From Microbispora sp. H13382 (GTDB taxonomy: Bacteria; Actinomycetota; Actinomycetes; Streptosporangiales; Streptosporangiaceae), in contig NZ_JABBXA010000010.1 in the NCBI RefSeq assembly GCF_014161445.1, positions 186,001 to 250,000 of the forward strand: a stretch of DNA of 64,000 nucleotides, in the 5' to 3' direction. Position 1 is the stretch's first letter, and each line of letters opens with the position of its first letter. Positions 33,872 to 43,956 of the stretch are shown piece by piece. The translations under genes and the position numbers were made by a program. The notes under the pieces were generated by a model. The model made no database searches. It had not been told where the DNA came from and saw only the letters and a list, made by a program, of their open reading frames with translations.

Positions 33872-35023
33872 TCAGGTGATGAGGCGGTGGCCGCCGGGGC
33901 TCAGGGAACTCAGGAACAGCCGGTCGGCTCCGGGGAGGGAGGCCAGCCGCAGCAGCCAGTCGCGGGCCATGATGCGCAGGCGGCTGGAGGGCGCCATCCA
34001 GGGAAGGAACCGCCGGCCGAACGACTGGACGTCGGCGACGACCGGCCGCATGCGTGCGGCGTACCGGTCGAGGGCGGGGGCCAGGTCGCCCGCGGGGGCC
34101 GCGCGGAGCTCGCCGGCGAGCACCCAGGCCGCGGCGATCGCGAGGGACGCGCCGTGACCGGCGAACAGGGAGACCGCCTGACAGGCGTCGCCGAGCAGGG
34201 CCACGCGGCCGCTGCTCCATTGTGGGGCCTCGACCTGCGTCACCTGGTCGTAGTAGAGCTCGGGCGGCTGCGGGCACCTGTCCAGCACCTCGGGCAGGAT
34301 CCAGCCGAGGCCGCCGAAGTGGCGGCGCAGCGAGGCGGCCGGGTCGGCGGGAACGGCGGGATCGGGCTCGCGGCGCAGGAACAGCAGGGCGAGCCGGTCC
34401 TCGCCCACCGCGTAGGCTCCGGCCATCAGACCCGGCACGGTCAGCATCCGGTAGCGCGCGCCGACCCGCCGGCTGAGGTCCTCGTCCTCGACCACGTACG
34501 CGGCCACGTGATGGCCGAGATAACGGATGAAGCGGTCCTCGGGCCCGAAGACGAGCTCCCTGACCCGTGAGTGCACGCCGTCGGCGCCGACCAGCAGGTC
34601 CACCTCGTGGCGGCTGCCGTCGGTCAGCTCGACGCGGACGCCTCCGTCGCCCTGGCTGACGGCCGCGACCGTCGTCCCGTACCGGACCGGCGCGCGCACC
34701 TGCTCGGCGAGCACGCGGGCGAGGTCGCCCCGCAGCAGGCTGACCACCTCGGCGTACCCCGCCTCGACGGCGAGACGGCTGGTCTGCCGCCCCGCGCCGT
34801 CGACGTAGCCGATCTCGTGCACGGGGTGGCGGAGCTCCTCCAGCCGGGGGCGGAGCCCCATCCGCCCGGCCGCCTCGAGCCCGGGGCCGTAGAAGTCGAT
34901 CATGTATCCGCCCTCGCGGAACGCCGGGGCGCGCTCGGCCAGTTCGACGTCCCAGCCCGCGCGTTCCAGGTGCCACGCCAGGGCGGTCCCGGCTATCCCG
35001 GCGCCGCAGATGATCGCTCTCAT
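33872..35023 (-). CDS. FAD-dependent aromatic-hydroxylase-like monooxygenase
   Basis: 383-aa class A flavin monooxygenase. FAD motif GAGIAGTALAWHLERAGWDVELAER at the start (GxGxxG), DG motif VGADGVHSRVRELVFG, and the GD motif ALLGDACQAVSLFAGHGASLA. Such enzymes hydroxylate aromatics or modify antibiotics. The ATG at 35023 has AGAAGGGAC 8 nt upstream and overlaps the TetR stop, so the regulator and monooxygenase form a coupled pair, suggesting substrate-inducible detoxification. Confidence 0.9.
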   Translation of the reverse strand: MRAIICGAGIAGTALAWHLERAGWDVELAERAPAFREGGYMIDFYGPGLEAAGRMGLRPRLEELRHPVHEIGYVDGAGRQTSRLAVEAGYAEVVSLLRGDLARVLAEQVRAPVRYGTTVAAVSQGDGGVRVELTDGSRHEVDLLVGADGVHSRVRELVFGPEDRFIRYLGHHVAAYVVEDEDLSRRVGARYRMLTVPGLMAGAYAVGEDRLALLFLRREPDPAVPADPAASLRRHFGGLGWILPEVLDRCPQPPELYYDQVTQVEAPQWSSGRVALLGDACQAVSLFAGHGASLAIAAAWVLAGELRAAPAGDLAPALDRYAARMRPVVADVQSFGRRFLPWMAPSSRLRIMARDWLLRLASLPGADRLFLSSLSPGGHRLIT

Positions 35024-35613
35024 GTGCTTCGTCCCTTCTCGTGTCCGCTGGTACGCACCATCGCCCGCAGCGGCCCGGCCAGAGCGGTGAGGTCGAGAGC
35101 GGGGTCGAGACCGCGGTGGAGCATCAGGCCGTCCACCGCCGCGACGAGGACCGCGGCGGCCGCCTCGGCGTCGCCGGCGTGCCCTCCGCCGCGCAGCCAG
35201 GCGGCGACCCGGGCGCGGGAGGCTGTGACGAGCTCCTGCAACTGCTCGCGGAGATCGGGTAGCCGGGCGGCCGCGAGGTACATCTCCACGATCAGCAGCG
35301 AGGAGGGATCGGTCCCCGTGTACCGGGACAGCTCGCCCAGCAGCCACTCGACACCGGCCTCGGGGCCGGGCTGCTCCGTCAGCCGCCCGGTCAGCTCCTC
35401 CAGCATCCCGCGCGCGGCGCCGGTCGAGGCCGCGATCAGCAGGTCGGTGAGCGACGCGTAGTGATAGTGCACGACCCCGGGGGCGACCCCGGCCCGCTCG
35501 GCCACCATCCGCGTGCTGACGCCACCCCAGCCGACCTCGGCGATCAGGGCCGCCGCCGCGCCGAGCAGCCGCTGCCGCGTGGTCCTGCCCCGGTCCGCGG
35601 ACGCCTCCGTCAT
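35020..35613 (-). CDS. TetR family regulator
   Basis: 197-aa repressor with the N-terminal helix-turn-helix in RQRLLGAAAALIAEVGWGGVSTRMVAERAGVAPGVVHYHY and a helical ligand-binding domain. The ATG at 35613 matches normal family length; the frame is open to 35697 but that extension is not domain-like. It is the upstream partner of the monooxygenase with an ATGA overlap and is probably autoregulated through the palindromes just upstream. Confidence 0.9.
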   Translation of the reverse strand: MTEASADRGRTTRQRLLGAAAALIAEVGWGGVSTRMVAERAGVAPGVVHYHYASLTDLLIAASTGAARGMLEELTGRLTEQPGPEAGVEWLLGELSRYTGTDPSSLLIVEMYLAAARLPDLREQLQELVTASRARVAAWLRGGGHAGDAEAAAAVLVAAVDGLMLHRGLDPALDLTALAGPLRAMVRTSGHEKGRST

Positions 35614-35641
35614 CTCCCACGTGCTCCGTTCAGCTCTCGTA

Positions 35642-35678
35642 CGACCGCTTGGTCGAACGCCTTGGACAATTGACTTGT
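35642..35678. promoter_or_regulatory. Two inverted repeats upstream of the TetR gene
   Basis: CGACC-GCTT-GGTCG (35642-35655) and ACAA-TTGAC-TTGT (35666-35678) lie in tandem in front of the regulator, in the divergent gap to the DMT transporter gene. Candidate autoregulatory operators. Confidence 0.45.
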
Positions 35679-35766
35679 ACGACTGCCCAAAAACCATATC
35701 CCGGACATGAGGCCGTCGTCACTGGGGATGGCCGGATAGGTATGGCAGACCCGGGCGCCGAGGGGA

Positions 35767-36681
35767 GTGACCGATCATGATGCCGAGGGCTCCGGCGCCG
35801 TGATCGTCACGGTGGTTCTCGGCCTCGCGGCCGCGGCGCTGCTCGGGCTGGGCTGGGTCGCGCAGCAGCACGTCGCGTACACAGAGCCGCTGGGCGAGAT
35901 GCTGCACGTCCGGCTGCTGTTCGACCTGGCGCGCAAGCCGATCTGGCTGGCCGGGATCGCCGCGATGGTCGGCGGGCAGGTTCTCGGGGCGCTGGCCCTG
36001 CGGGGCGCCGACGTGGCCCGCGTGGAGCCGCTCCTGGCGACCAATCTCATCTTCGCCCTCGCCTCGGCGGCCCTGATCTACCAGGAGCGCCTGGGCGCGA
36101 CGGAGTGGCTGGGGGCGGTGCTGGTCAGCGGCGGCGTCGCCGCCTTCCTCCTGACCGGGCGTCCCCACGGCGGCGGGATGCCGGCGTCGGACACCATGCT
36201 CTGGGTCGCGGTGCTCATCGTGGCGGGAGTGGCCGCGGGCATGGTCGCGGTGGCCCTGCGGATGCCCCTGCAGGTCAAGGCGATGCTGCTCGCCGGGGCG
36301 GCGGGGACGTTGTACGGCCTCCAGGACGCACTGACCCGCGGGTCCCTGCTGACCCTGGCGCGGGGGCCGGCCGCGCTGTTCACCTCCTGGCAGCCCTACC
36401 TGCTGCCCGTGATCGCCGCGACCGGCATCCTGCTGAACCAGAGCGCCTTCGACGCCGCGCCGCTGCGGATCTCGCTGCCCGCCACGACCGCGACCGAGCC
36501 GATCATCGGCATCGTCCTGGGAGTGGCGATCTTCGGCGAGCAGCTGCACGTTGATCCGCCGGCCCTCGCGGGCGCGGTCGGCGGTCTGGTGGCGCTCGTG
36601 GCGGGCATCGTCATCCTCGGCCGCTCGCCGTTCCTGGCGAAGTCGGAGCAGGGGCAGAGCGCCCCTCCCGCCAGAAGGTGA
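35767..36681 (+). CDS. DMT family membrane transporter (EamA-like)
   Basis: 304-aa integral membrane protein with about nine or ten hydrophobic segments (VIVTVVLGLAAAALLGLGWVA; GMVAVALRMPL; ITLP-type repeat near ISLPATTATEPIIGIVLGVA). Drug/metabolite transporter fold, two EamA-like halves, substrate unknown. GTG at 35767 has only a poor ribosome site; a GTG at 35800 preceded by CGAGGG is an alternative start. Divergent from the TetR-monooxygenase pair, so it could export the same compound. Confidence 0.82.
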   Translation: MTDHDAEGSGAVIVTVVLGLAAAALLGLGWVAQQHVAYTEPLGEMLHVRLLFDLARKPIWLAGIAAMVGGQVLGALALRGADVARVEPLLATNLIFALASAALIYQERLGATEWLGAVLVSGGVAAFLLTGRPHGGGMPASDTMLWVAVLIVAGVAAGMVAVALRMPLQVKAMLLAGAAGTLYGLQDALTRGSLLTLARGPAALFTSWQPYLLPVIAATGILLNQSAFDAAPLRISLPATTATEPIIGIVLGVAIFGEQLHVDPPALAGAVGGLVALVAGIVILGRSPFLAKSEQGQSAPPARR

Positions 36682-36853
36682 ACCGCGGGCGTGGCAGGTG
36701 CACGGACCTGACGTGCTCCAGGCATCGCAGGATGAAACGTGCACGATGCTCCCCCTGGGCTTCGCGGGGAAACACGAGGTCGGAGGCGCCCACGTCTTGA
36801 CTGTAGTTGGTCGAGTAGTCAAACAAACGGTGGTGAACTAGCATCGCGCGTCA

Positions 36854-36865
36854 GGGAGCGCTCCC
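36854..36865. promoter_or_regulatory. CebR-type operator upstream of the AA10 gene
   Basis: GGGAGCGCTCCC is a perfect palindrome identical to the core of the actinomycete CebR site TGGGAGCGCTCCCA, 43 bp before the start codon. A TTGACT motif lies upstream at 36797-36802, paired with AGTCAA at 36817-36822. This places the gene in the cellobiose-responsive cellulose regulon. Confidence 0.75.
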
Positions 36866-36908
36866 CATCTGGCCCGGAAACCCCCCACCGGAAGATGGAG
36901 ACCCAACA

Positions 36909-37580
36909 GTGAACGCGCATTCGAATTCCCGGATCCGCCGCTGGGCCCTGCGCCTCACGGCCCTGCTGACCGCGTCGATCACCTGCCTGGTCACCTGGGC
37001 GGGCGCGGCCTCCGCCCACGGCTCGATCGTGGACCCGGCCTCCCGCAACTACGGCTGCTGGCAGCGCTGGGGCAGCGACTTCCAGAACCCGTCCATGGCC
37101 CAGCAGGACCCGATGTGCTGGCAGGCGTGGCAGGCCGACACCACCGCCATGTGGAACTGGAACGGCCTCTACCGCATGAACCTCGGCGGCAACTTCCAGG
37201 CCGCGATCCCGAACGGCCAGCTGTGCAGCGGCGGCCACGCGGAGAACGGCCGGTACAACGCCATGGACGTCCCCGGCGCGTGGAAGGCGACCGACGTCCG
37301 CAACAACTTCACGATCAAGCTGTGGGACCAGGCCGGGCACGGCGCCGACTACCTGCTCGTCTACGTCACCAAGCAGGGCTTCGACCCGACCCGGCAGGCG
37401 GTCGGCTGGAACGACCTGCAGCTGCTCACCAAGACCGGCAGGTACGCCCCCGGGCAGTACTACTCGGTCAACCTCAGCACCTCGGGCCGCAGCGGCCGGG
37501 CCGTGGTCTACACGATCTGGCAGGCCTCGCACATGGACCAGACGTTCTTCTTCTGCAGCGACGTGAACTTCACGGGCTGA
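36909..37580 (+). CDS. AA10 lytic polysaccharide monooxygenase (cellulose type)
   Basis: 223-aa secreted copper enzyme that oxidatively cleaves crystalline polysaccharide. The signal peptide ends AASA, so the mature protein begins with His37 (HGSIVDPASRNYGC), the N-terminal half of the copper histidine brace; the second ligand is His144 in QAGHGADY. The overall sequence resembles the short single-domain cellulose-active Streptomyces LPMO10B and Thermobifida E7 type, ending in QASHMDQTFFFCSDVNF. GTG start. The CebR box upstream independently supports a cellulose role. Single-gene unit ended by a strong hairpin. Confidence 0.95.
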   Translation: MNAHSNSRIRRWALRLTALLTASITCLVTWAGAASAHGSIVDPASRNYGCWQRWGSDFQNPSMAQQDPMCWQAWQADTTAMWNWNGLYRMNLGGNFQAAIPNGQLCSGGHAENGRYNAMDVPGAWKATDVRNNFTIKLWDQAGHGADYLLVYVTKQGFDPTRQAVGWNDLQLLTKTGRYAPGQYYSVNLSTSGRSGRAVVYTIWQASHMDQTFFFCSDVNFTG

Positions 37581-37593
37581 CGACCACATGACG

Positions 37594-37628
37594 GGGCCCC
37601 GCCGGACGATCGACGTCCGGCGGGGCCC
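37594..37628. terminator. Bidirectional terminator between the AA10 and M28 genes
   Basis: A perfect 15-bp stem (GGGCCCCGCCGGACG with CGTCCGGCGGGGCCC) and a 5-nt loop lie between two convergent genes, 14 bp after one stop and 23 bp after the other. Confidence 0.85.
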
Positions 37629-37650
37629 GCGTGCGGCTACCGCGTACGGA

Positions 37651-39216
37651 TCACTGGGCGGGCACGCCGTGCGCCCCGACGGCGTGGGCCGCGGGGGCGG
37701 CGGCGGTGGTGCGCGCGGCCGCCGCGGTGGTGCGGCTGTCCGGACCGGGCAGGTCCCGGCTGAAGGCGTAGACCACGGCGGCGGTGGCGATCGCTCCGGT
37801 GTTCAGCGCGAGCGCCTTGTCGTTGATGTTGGCGATGGTGTCGCAGGCCTGGTGGTAGCAGGAGTCGTACGCCTCGCCGGCGGTGCCGCCGAACAACGCC
37901 TGCTCCTGCGGCGTCTTGACGCCCTCGGCGCCGGTGAACAGGCCGCCGGACGGGATGCCCGCCGCGATGAAGGCGCCGTAGTCCGACCGTCCGTCGAAGT
38001 CGGTGCCCACGTGGCCCTGGCGGAGCGTGTCGAAGTACTTCTCGAAGAGCTTCTCGATCTCGTCGGAGCCCGCGGGGCCCGGGCCGGAGCCGGTGGCGTC
38101 GGAGTCGTCGCCGTCGTAGATCTTCAGCGCGTAGTTCGGGGAGGCGACCATGTCGAAGTTCAGGTACAGCTTGATCCTGGCCTGCTCCTCGGCGGACAGG
38201 TTCGCGACGTAGTGCTCGGAGCCGAGCGTGCCGAACTCCTCGGCGCTCCAGAAGGAGAAGCGCAGCTTGTTCCTGGTCGGGATCTTGCCGAGCGCGGAGG
38301 CGACCTCCAGGATCGCGGCGCTGCCGGAGCCGTTGTCGTTGATGCCGGGTCCCGGGACCACGCTGTCCAGGTGCGCCCCGAGCTGCACCACCTTGTTCGG
38401 GTCACCCCAGCGGGAGTCGGCGATGACGTTGTGCGTGGGCCGCATCTCGCTGGCCGTGTCGGTCTTCACCCGCACGGACGTCCCGGCGGCGGCCAGCTCC
38501 TGGCCGACCGCGAAGCTCACGCCCACGACAGGGATGTGCACGGTGGGCTCGCCCAAAGTGCCCTGCAGGGTGGCCGTGCGCCCGGGCTGGCCCTCGTTCA
38601 TGATGATCACGGCGGTGGCGCCGGCGGCCTGCGCGTTCTCGGCCTTCGCTTGGAAGGTGCAGGTGCCGCGCTGGACCAGCGCGACCGCGCCCGCCGGGAA
38701 GCCGGCGAAGTCGGCGGCCTCGCAGCCGGAGCTGGACGTGTTGGCCTCCGCTCCCGGCGGCAGCACGAGGTCGACGCCCCGGACGGCCGCTGTGACGTCG
38801 CCCGACCCGGAGTAGGTCATCGTGGCGAAGTCGCCGACGGTGCTGCCGTCGGGCGGGGTGGGGGTGTACGTCTTGGGGGAGGGCGCGGTGCGCTGCAGGA
38901 CGGCGGTGGAGTTCTCGTTGAAGAACGGGAAGTCGAACTTCTGCAGGGTCACCTTGTAGCCGGCCTTCTTCAGCACCCCGGCGACGTAGTCGCGGGAGGC
39001 CGCGAAGCCGGGAGTGCCGGCGGCGCGGGTGCCGCCGTTGGCGTTCGCGATGTCCTGCAGCTTGCGCAGGTGCTTCTTCACCGCGGACGCGACCACGGTC
39101 TGCGCGATCTGCGCCGGATCGGGGTCGGCGTTGGCCGGCGCGGCCGGCACGAGGGGAAGCACGAGGGCGGACGCCGCGGTGGCGACGACGGCCCGCATGC
39201 CGAGCGAGGCGCGCAT
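37651..39216 (-). CDS. Secreted M28 aminopeptidase with PA domain
   Basis: 521-aa secreted zinc aminopeptidase. Signal peptide (about 1-30, ending PANA), a protease-associated insert (GFPAGAVALVQRGTCTFQAKAENAQAAGA), then the M28 domain with zinc ligands in GAHLDSVVPGPGINDNGSG, SAEEFG and FDMV, and the last His in YHQACDTIAN. A Thr/Ala-rich tail follows. The start at 39216 has AAGGAG 7 nt upstream; an upstream ATG in the frame lacks one. Closest in layout to Streptomyces leucine aminopeptidases. Single gene. Confidence 0.93.
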   Translation of the reverse strand: MRASLGMRAVVATAASALVLPLVPAAPANADPDPAQIAQTVVASAVKKHLRKLQDIANANGGTRAAGTPGFAASRDYVAGVLKKAGYKVTLQKFDFPFFNENSTAVLQRTAPSPKTYTPTPPDGSTVGDFATMTYSGSGDVTAAVRGVDLVLPPGAEANTSSSGCEAADFAGFPAGAVALVQRGTCTFQAKAENAQAAGATAVIIMNEGQPGRTATLQGTLGEPTVHIPVVGVSFAVGQELAAAGTSVRVKTDTASEMRPTHNVIADSRWGDPNKVVQLGAHLDSVVPGPGINDNGSGSAAILEVASALGKIPTRNKLRFSFWSAEEFGTLGSEHYVANLSAEEQARIKLYLNFDMVASPNYALKIYDGDDSDATGSGPGPAGSDEIEKLFEKYFDTLRQGHVGTDFDGRSDYGAFIAAGIPSGGLFTGAEGVKTPQEQALFGGTAGEAYDSCYHQACDTIANINDKALALNTGAIATAAVVYAFSRDLPGPDSRTTAAAARTTAAAPAAHAVGAHGVPAQ

Positions 39217-39331
39217 TGGGCTCTCCTTCGGGTCCAATGACGGTCCGAACGGTTCCAGTTGTCAGGCCCCCCGATGGACACTGATCGGGAACCTAACCGG
39301 GATTGACCGATCGCGGAAGGCCCTGTTTTCT

Positions 39332-39356
39332 GGCCCGCCGGGGTATTGCGCGGGCC
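39332..39356 (-). terminator. Weak hairpin after the D,D-carboxypeptidase gene
   Basis: GGCCCGC pairs with GCGGGCC around an 11-nt loop, 35 bp beyond the stop of the minus-strand gene. Short stem, so a modest call. Confidence 0.4.
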
Positions 39357-39390
39357 TGCTCACTCGTCGTACGCCGAGCCGTACGGCGGC

Positions 39391-40287
39391 TCAGCGGCCG
39401 GACTCGGTCGCCCAGGACTCGGATGCCCAGTCGAGCAGTCTCTCGGCGGTGTCCCAGCGGCGGCTGCCGACGCTCTCGCCGAGGATGATCCCGATCAGCC
39501 GGCGGCCGTCCCGGTCGGCCGCGAAGGCCAGGCACAACCCGGCGGCGTTCGTGAATCCGGTCTTCACGCCGATGGCGCCCGGCAGGCCGAGCATGCGGTT
39601 GGTGTTGTACCAGTCGTACCGGCCGTCCTCGGTCTCGTGGTGGCGAGTCGAGGTGATCTCGGTGAACACGGGGTTCCGGAGCGCGACCTCCGCGAGCCTG
39701 GCCTGGTCGCGGGCGGTGGAGTAGCCGTCGCCGCGGGAGGTCGGCAGCCCGTCGGCGTTGACGTAGAGGGTGTCGTTCAGGCCGAGTTCGCGCGCCGTGG
39801 CGTTCATCTTGTCCACGAAGCCGCGCACCCCGGGGCCGTACACGCGGGCCAGGGCGTGCGCGGCGTCCGCGCCGGAGGGGAGCATCAACGCGTACAGCAG
39901 GTCGCCGACCCGCAGGGTGTCGCCGGCTTCGAGGTCGGCTGTCGTGCCGTCGTTGTTCCAGGCGTACACGAGGTCCTCGCGCTTGATCTTGACCTCGTCG
40001 TCGAGGTTCGCCTCCCGCAGCACGATGTACGCGGTCATGATCTTGGTCAGGCTCGCGACCGGCATGCGCTTGCCGGCGTTCTTGTCCAGCAGGTCCCGCC
40101 CGGTCGTGGCGTCCCACAGATAGACGGCCCGCCCGTACACGCGCGGCGGCGCGTACGCGTGCTCGGAAACGTGCTGCGCCACGCCGGAAGAGGCCAGGGC
40201 GGGAGGGGCGAGAACCGGTGATGCCATCCCCGTGACCAGGGCAAAGGCGGTCATAGAGACACCAAGAGAAAGCTTTCGGGCGAACAT
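39391..40287 (-). CDS. Secreted D-alanyl-D-alanine carboxypeptidase (S11)
   Basis: 298-aa penicillin-binding protein of the S11 family that trims peptidoglycan stem peptides outside the membrane. Signal peptide about 1-33. Active-site motifs: S79-L-T-K82 (nucleophile Ser), S138-G-A140 at the SxN position, and K242-T-G. The usual SGN is SGA here; actinobacterial members often have SGC, so variation at this residue is tolerated. It lacks the C-terminal membrane anchor of PBP5, so it may be freely secreted. Confidence 0.92.
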   Translation of the reverse strand: MFARKLSLGVSMTAFALVTGMASPVLAPPALASSGVAQHVSEHAYAPPRVYGRAVYLWDATTGRDLLDKNAGKRMPVASLTKIMTAYIVLREANLDDEVKIKREDLVYAWNNDGTTADLEAGDTLRVGDLLYALMLPSGADAAHALARVYGPGVRGFVDKMNATARELGLNDTLYVNADGLPTSRGDGYSTARDQARLAEVALRNPVFTEITSTRHHETEDGRYDWYNTNRMLGLPGAIGVKTGFTNAAGLCLAFAADRDGRRLIGIILGESVGSRRWDTAERLLDWASESWATESGR

Positions 40288-40425
40288 GCGAATCAGCGTG
40301 CCATGACTATTCGGGCCTTTCGGGCGAAACTTCGCAAAAAGTCAGCAAAGCGCCCGAACGCGTGTGATATGGGAGGTTTAAGGGGTGCTGCGGGCGATCG
40401 GGCGTGACCTGTCCGGTTCCGCTGA

Positions 40426-41658
<1,233 letters not shown>

Positions 41659-41703
41659 CCGAGCGCCCCCGGCCGCGACGCCAAGACGCGCCGCGTGCTG
41701 CCG

Positions 41704-42743
41704 TCAAGCGGAGACCTCGCCCCGGCGCGCCGCCAGGGCACGCAGAGTGGCAGGCCGGAAATCCCTCGTGAATGATCCTCGAAGCCATTCGGTCAGCCAT
41801 TCGGCGAGGGTCATGTTCTGCGGCGTCAGCGCGGAGCGGTCCAGTCCGATATCCGCCTGATCCGGCGGATCCGACTGCGGATAAGGACCGATCGGGTCCC
41901 ATATCCACATGGGGCCCGCGGGGTCGCGGCAATCCACGAGCGACCAGATCGCGGTCCCCCAACGGCACAGCCAGACGAAGCCAGGAGGGACGAGAGGATT
42001 CCGCCCGGCAGTCCATACCTCATAGTAGAAAACGATCCCGGTCCCTTGATAAGCATCTGGCGTGGGCACCCCCTGAATGCCCCGGCCCGGGCCCACCCCG
42101 CCATCGGCCACCTCCAGGTACAGCCGGCGAAGCAACGGAGGCAGGGAAAGCCCCATCGCCCGTTCCGCCTCGATGACCGCCGCCGAGGACGCGGGTGGGG
42201 GCAGGCAGGGCAGCGTGGACATGGCCGCGATGAGCTCATCGTCCGTCAGGCACTCGGGCGGGGTGTATTCCAGCTCGCCGGGACACACGTCGGACGATGC
42301 CCGGCGTTCGGCGATGGCATCAAGACTCGAGGTCTCGAACGCCTTTTCCAGATTTCCGTCGAGTGACTCCGTGAGCCATTCGGCCAGGGTCATGTTCTGA
42401 GGAGTCAGCAGGGGTCCGTCGGGAAACAATTCTGGATCGATGTTCGGATCCCATACCCCCAGTCGAACAACCAGAGCATGCCGGGGAACTCGTCACGTGA
42501 ATCCCGGTAGAAGGAGAGGATGTCGGCCGCTTCGACATGATGCTCGTATTCGCTGCCGGCCACCCCCAGCACTCCGTCGCGCGGGCCGAAGCCTCCGTTC
42601 GCTGCTTCGAGATACAGGCGGCGGAGCAACGGAGGCAGCGGGTGCCCGATGACCTGCTCCACCTCGTCGACCGCCTCGGGCGATGCGGGAGGGAGAAGAC
42701 CGGGGATCGCGCGGATCGCCTCGACGAGCTCGTCCTCGGTCAT
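41704..42743 (-). pseudogene. Tandem SUKH (SMI1/KNR4) protein broken by a 52-bp deletion
   Basis: Two SUKH-type domains are encoded head to tail. Copy 1 runs from the ATG at 42743 (MTEDELVEAIRAIPGLLPP; LPPLLRRLYLEAANGGFGP) and copy 2 follows in the same reading register (CLTDDELIAAMSTLP; LPPLLRRLYLEVADGGVGP); each ends with TPQNMTLAEWLTE. Against copy 2, copy 1 lacks exactly 52 bp at 42455/42456 (between TGGGGG and TATGGGA on the coding strand), which shifts the frame and ends copy 1 at 42405. Copy 2 with the tail of copy 1 remains open from a TTG at 42429 (241 aa) and might still be made. SUKH proteins are often immunity proteins to polymorphic toxins; no toxin gene is adjacent. Confidence 0.8.
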
Positions 42744-42844
42744 ATGGGCTATCGCCTGTCCCTCCTGGTGCTTCGCCGGACACTCGTCCGCCGGACCCGG
42801 GCCCCCTCGGCCCTCTCCAGATGATCCCGCACGATACGGGCGGA

Positions 42845-43927
42845 TCAGCCGCCGAGGACGGCGGGGGCGAGGCGGGCCCGGTGCCAGGCGGCGTCGCCGA
42901 ACAGCTGCGCCGCCGAGTGGGCCCGCTTGAAGTACAGGTGCGCCTCGTGCTCCCAGGTGAAACCGATGCCGCCGTGCAGCTGGACGGTCTCGGCCGCCAC
43001 CGCGGAGAACGCCTCGGCGCAGTACGCCTGCGCCGCCGCGGCCCGCACCCGCAGGTCGGCGGCGTCCTCGGCGAGCGCGCGTGCCGCGTCGTAGCTCATG
43101 GACCTGGCCGACTCGACCAGCACGTAGAGGTCGGCCAGGCGGTGCTTGACCGCCTGGAACGAGCCGATCGGCCGGCCGAACTGCTCCCTGGTCTTCACGT
43201 ACTCCAGCGTGATCTCCAGGCAGCGCGACGCCCCGCCGAGCTGTTCGGCGCTCAGCGCGGTCGCGGCCACGGCGAGCAGGCGGTCCAGCACGCGGTGCCC
43301 GTCGGTGCCCAGGAGCCGCGCCGGGGCGCCGTCGAAGGTCACGCGCGCCTGTGGCCGGGTCCGGTCCAGCGTGACCAGCGGCTCGGCCCGCACACCCGGC
43401 GCGGTGGCTTCGACCGCGTAGACGCCGAGACCGCCCTCGGGGGTGAGGGCGGGCAGGACGAACAGGCCGGCGCGCGTGCCGTCGAGCACGTGCTCCTTGA
43501 CACCGGTGAGCAGGCCGTCCGTCACGCGGGCGCGGATCGCGGCCGGATCCCACGTGCCGCCCTCGGCCCAGGCCAGCGCGCCGACGAGGCCGCCGCCGGC
43601 GATCCCGGGAAGGTCGCCGGTCGCGTCGCAGGCCAGCAGCGCGTCGGCGGTGAGCACGGCCGAGCCCAGGTAGGGCACCGTGGCGAGGGCGCGGCCCAGC
43701 TCCTCGCACACCACGTGCGTCTCGGCGTAGGAGAAGCCCGCTCCGCCGTGCTCCTCGGGAACAGCCAGGCCGAAGGCCCCCACCTGGTCGGCGAGCAGCC
43801 GCCAGACGGTCTCGTCGTACTCCGGCGTCTCGTCGGGCGCCGGGCGGGCCGCGGGGTTGCGCTCGAGCACGGCGCGTACGGTGCGCCGCAGCTCCTCCTG
43901 CTCCTCGGTGGTGAACATGGCAGTCAT
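42845..43927 (-). CDS. Acyl-CoA dehydrogenase, probable non-catalytic partner
   Basis: 360-aa FadE-type protein: N-terminal FTTEEQEELRRTVRAVLERN, PEEHGGAGFSYAE, REQFGRPIGSFQAVKHRLAD and QLHGGIGFTWEHEAHLYFKRA. Neither usual catalytic Glu is evident: the LCAD/IVD-type position reads VLDRLLAVA (Asp instead of Glu) and the C-terminal EGTxEIQ motif is absent. This matches the subunit without the base in heterotetrameric steroid-side-chain FadE pairs. It is divergent from another acyl-CoA dehydrogenase gene 29 bp away, sharing an operator-like site. Confidence 0.88.
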   Translation of the reverse strand: MTAMFTTEEQEELRRTVRAVLERNPAARPAPDETPEYDETVWRLLADQVGAFGLAVPEEHGGAGFSYAETHVVCEELGRALATVPYLGSAVLTADALLACDATGDLPGIAGGGLVGALAWAEGGTWDPAAIRARVTDGLLTGVKEHVLDGTRAGLFVLPALTPEGGLGVYAVEATAPGVRAEPLVTLDRTRPQARVTFDGAPARLLGTDGHRVLDRLLAVAATALSAEQLGGASRCLEITLEYVKTREQFGRPIGSFQAVKHRLADLYVLVESARSMSYDAARALAEDAADLRVRAAAAQAYCAEAFSAVAAETVQLHGGIGFTWEHEAHLYFKRAHSAAQLFGDAAWHRARLAPAVLGG

Positions 43928-43928
43928 T

Positions 43929-43946
43929 CTAACAACTGTTTGGTAG
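43929..43946. promoter_or_regulatory. Shared operator-like site between two acyl-CoA dehydrogenase genes
   Basis: CTAACAACTGTTTGGTAG is 12/18 self-complementary and fills most of the 29-bp divergent gap. A TetR-family repressor bound here would block both starts at once. Confidence 0.5.
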
Positions 43947-43956
43947 AGTGTCAGCT

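Noticed and set aside
39391-40287. Inactive carboxypeptidase because SxN reads SGA
   Set aside because: The nucleophile SLTK and the KTG motif are intact, and relatives with Cys at the third position are active, so loss of function is not supported.
41704-42743. Polymorphic toxin-immunity locus
   Set aside because: SUKH domains suggest immunity, but no secreted toxin, WXG or Rhs-type gene lies within the neighbouring several kilobases. Kept only as a broken SUKH gene.
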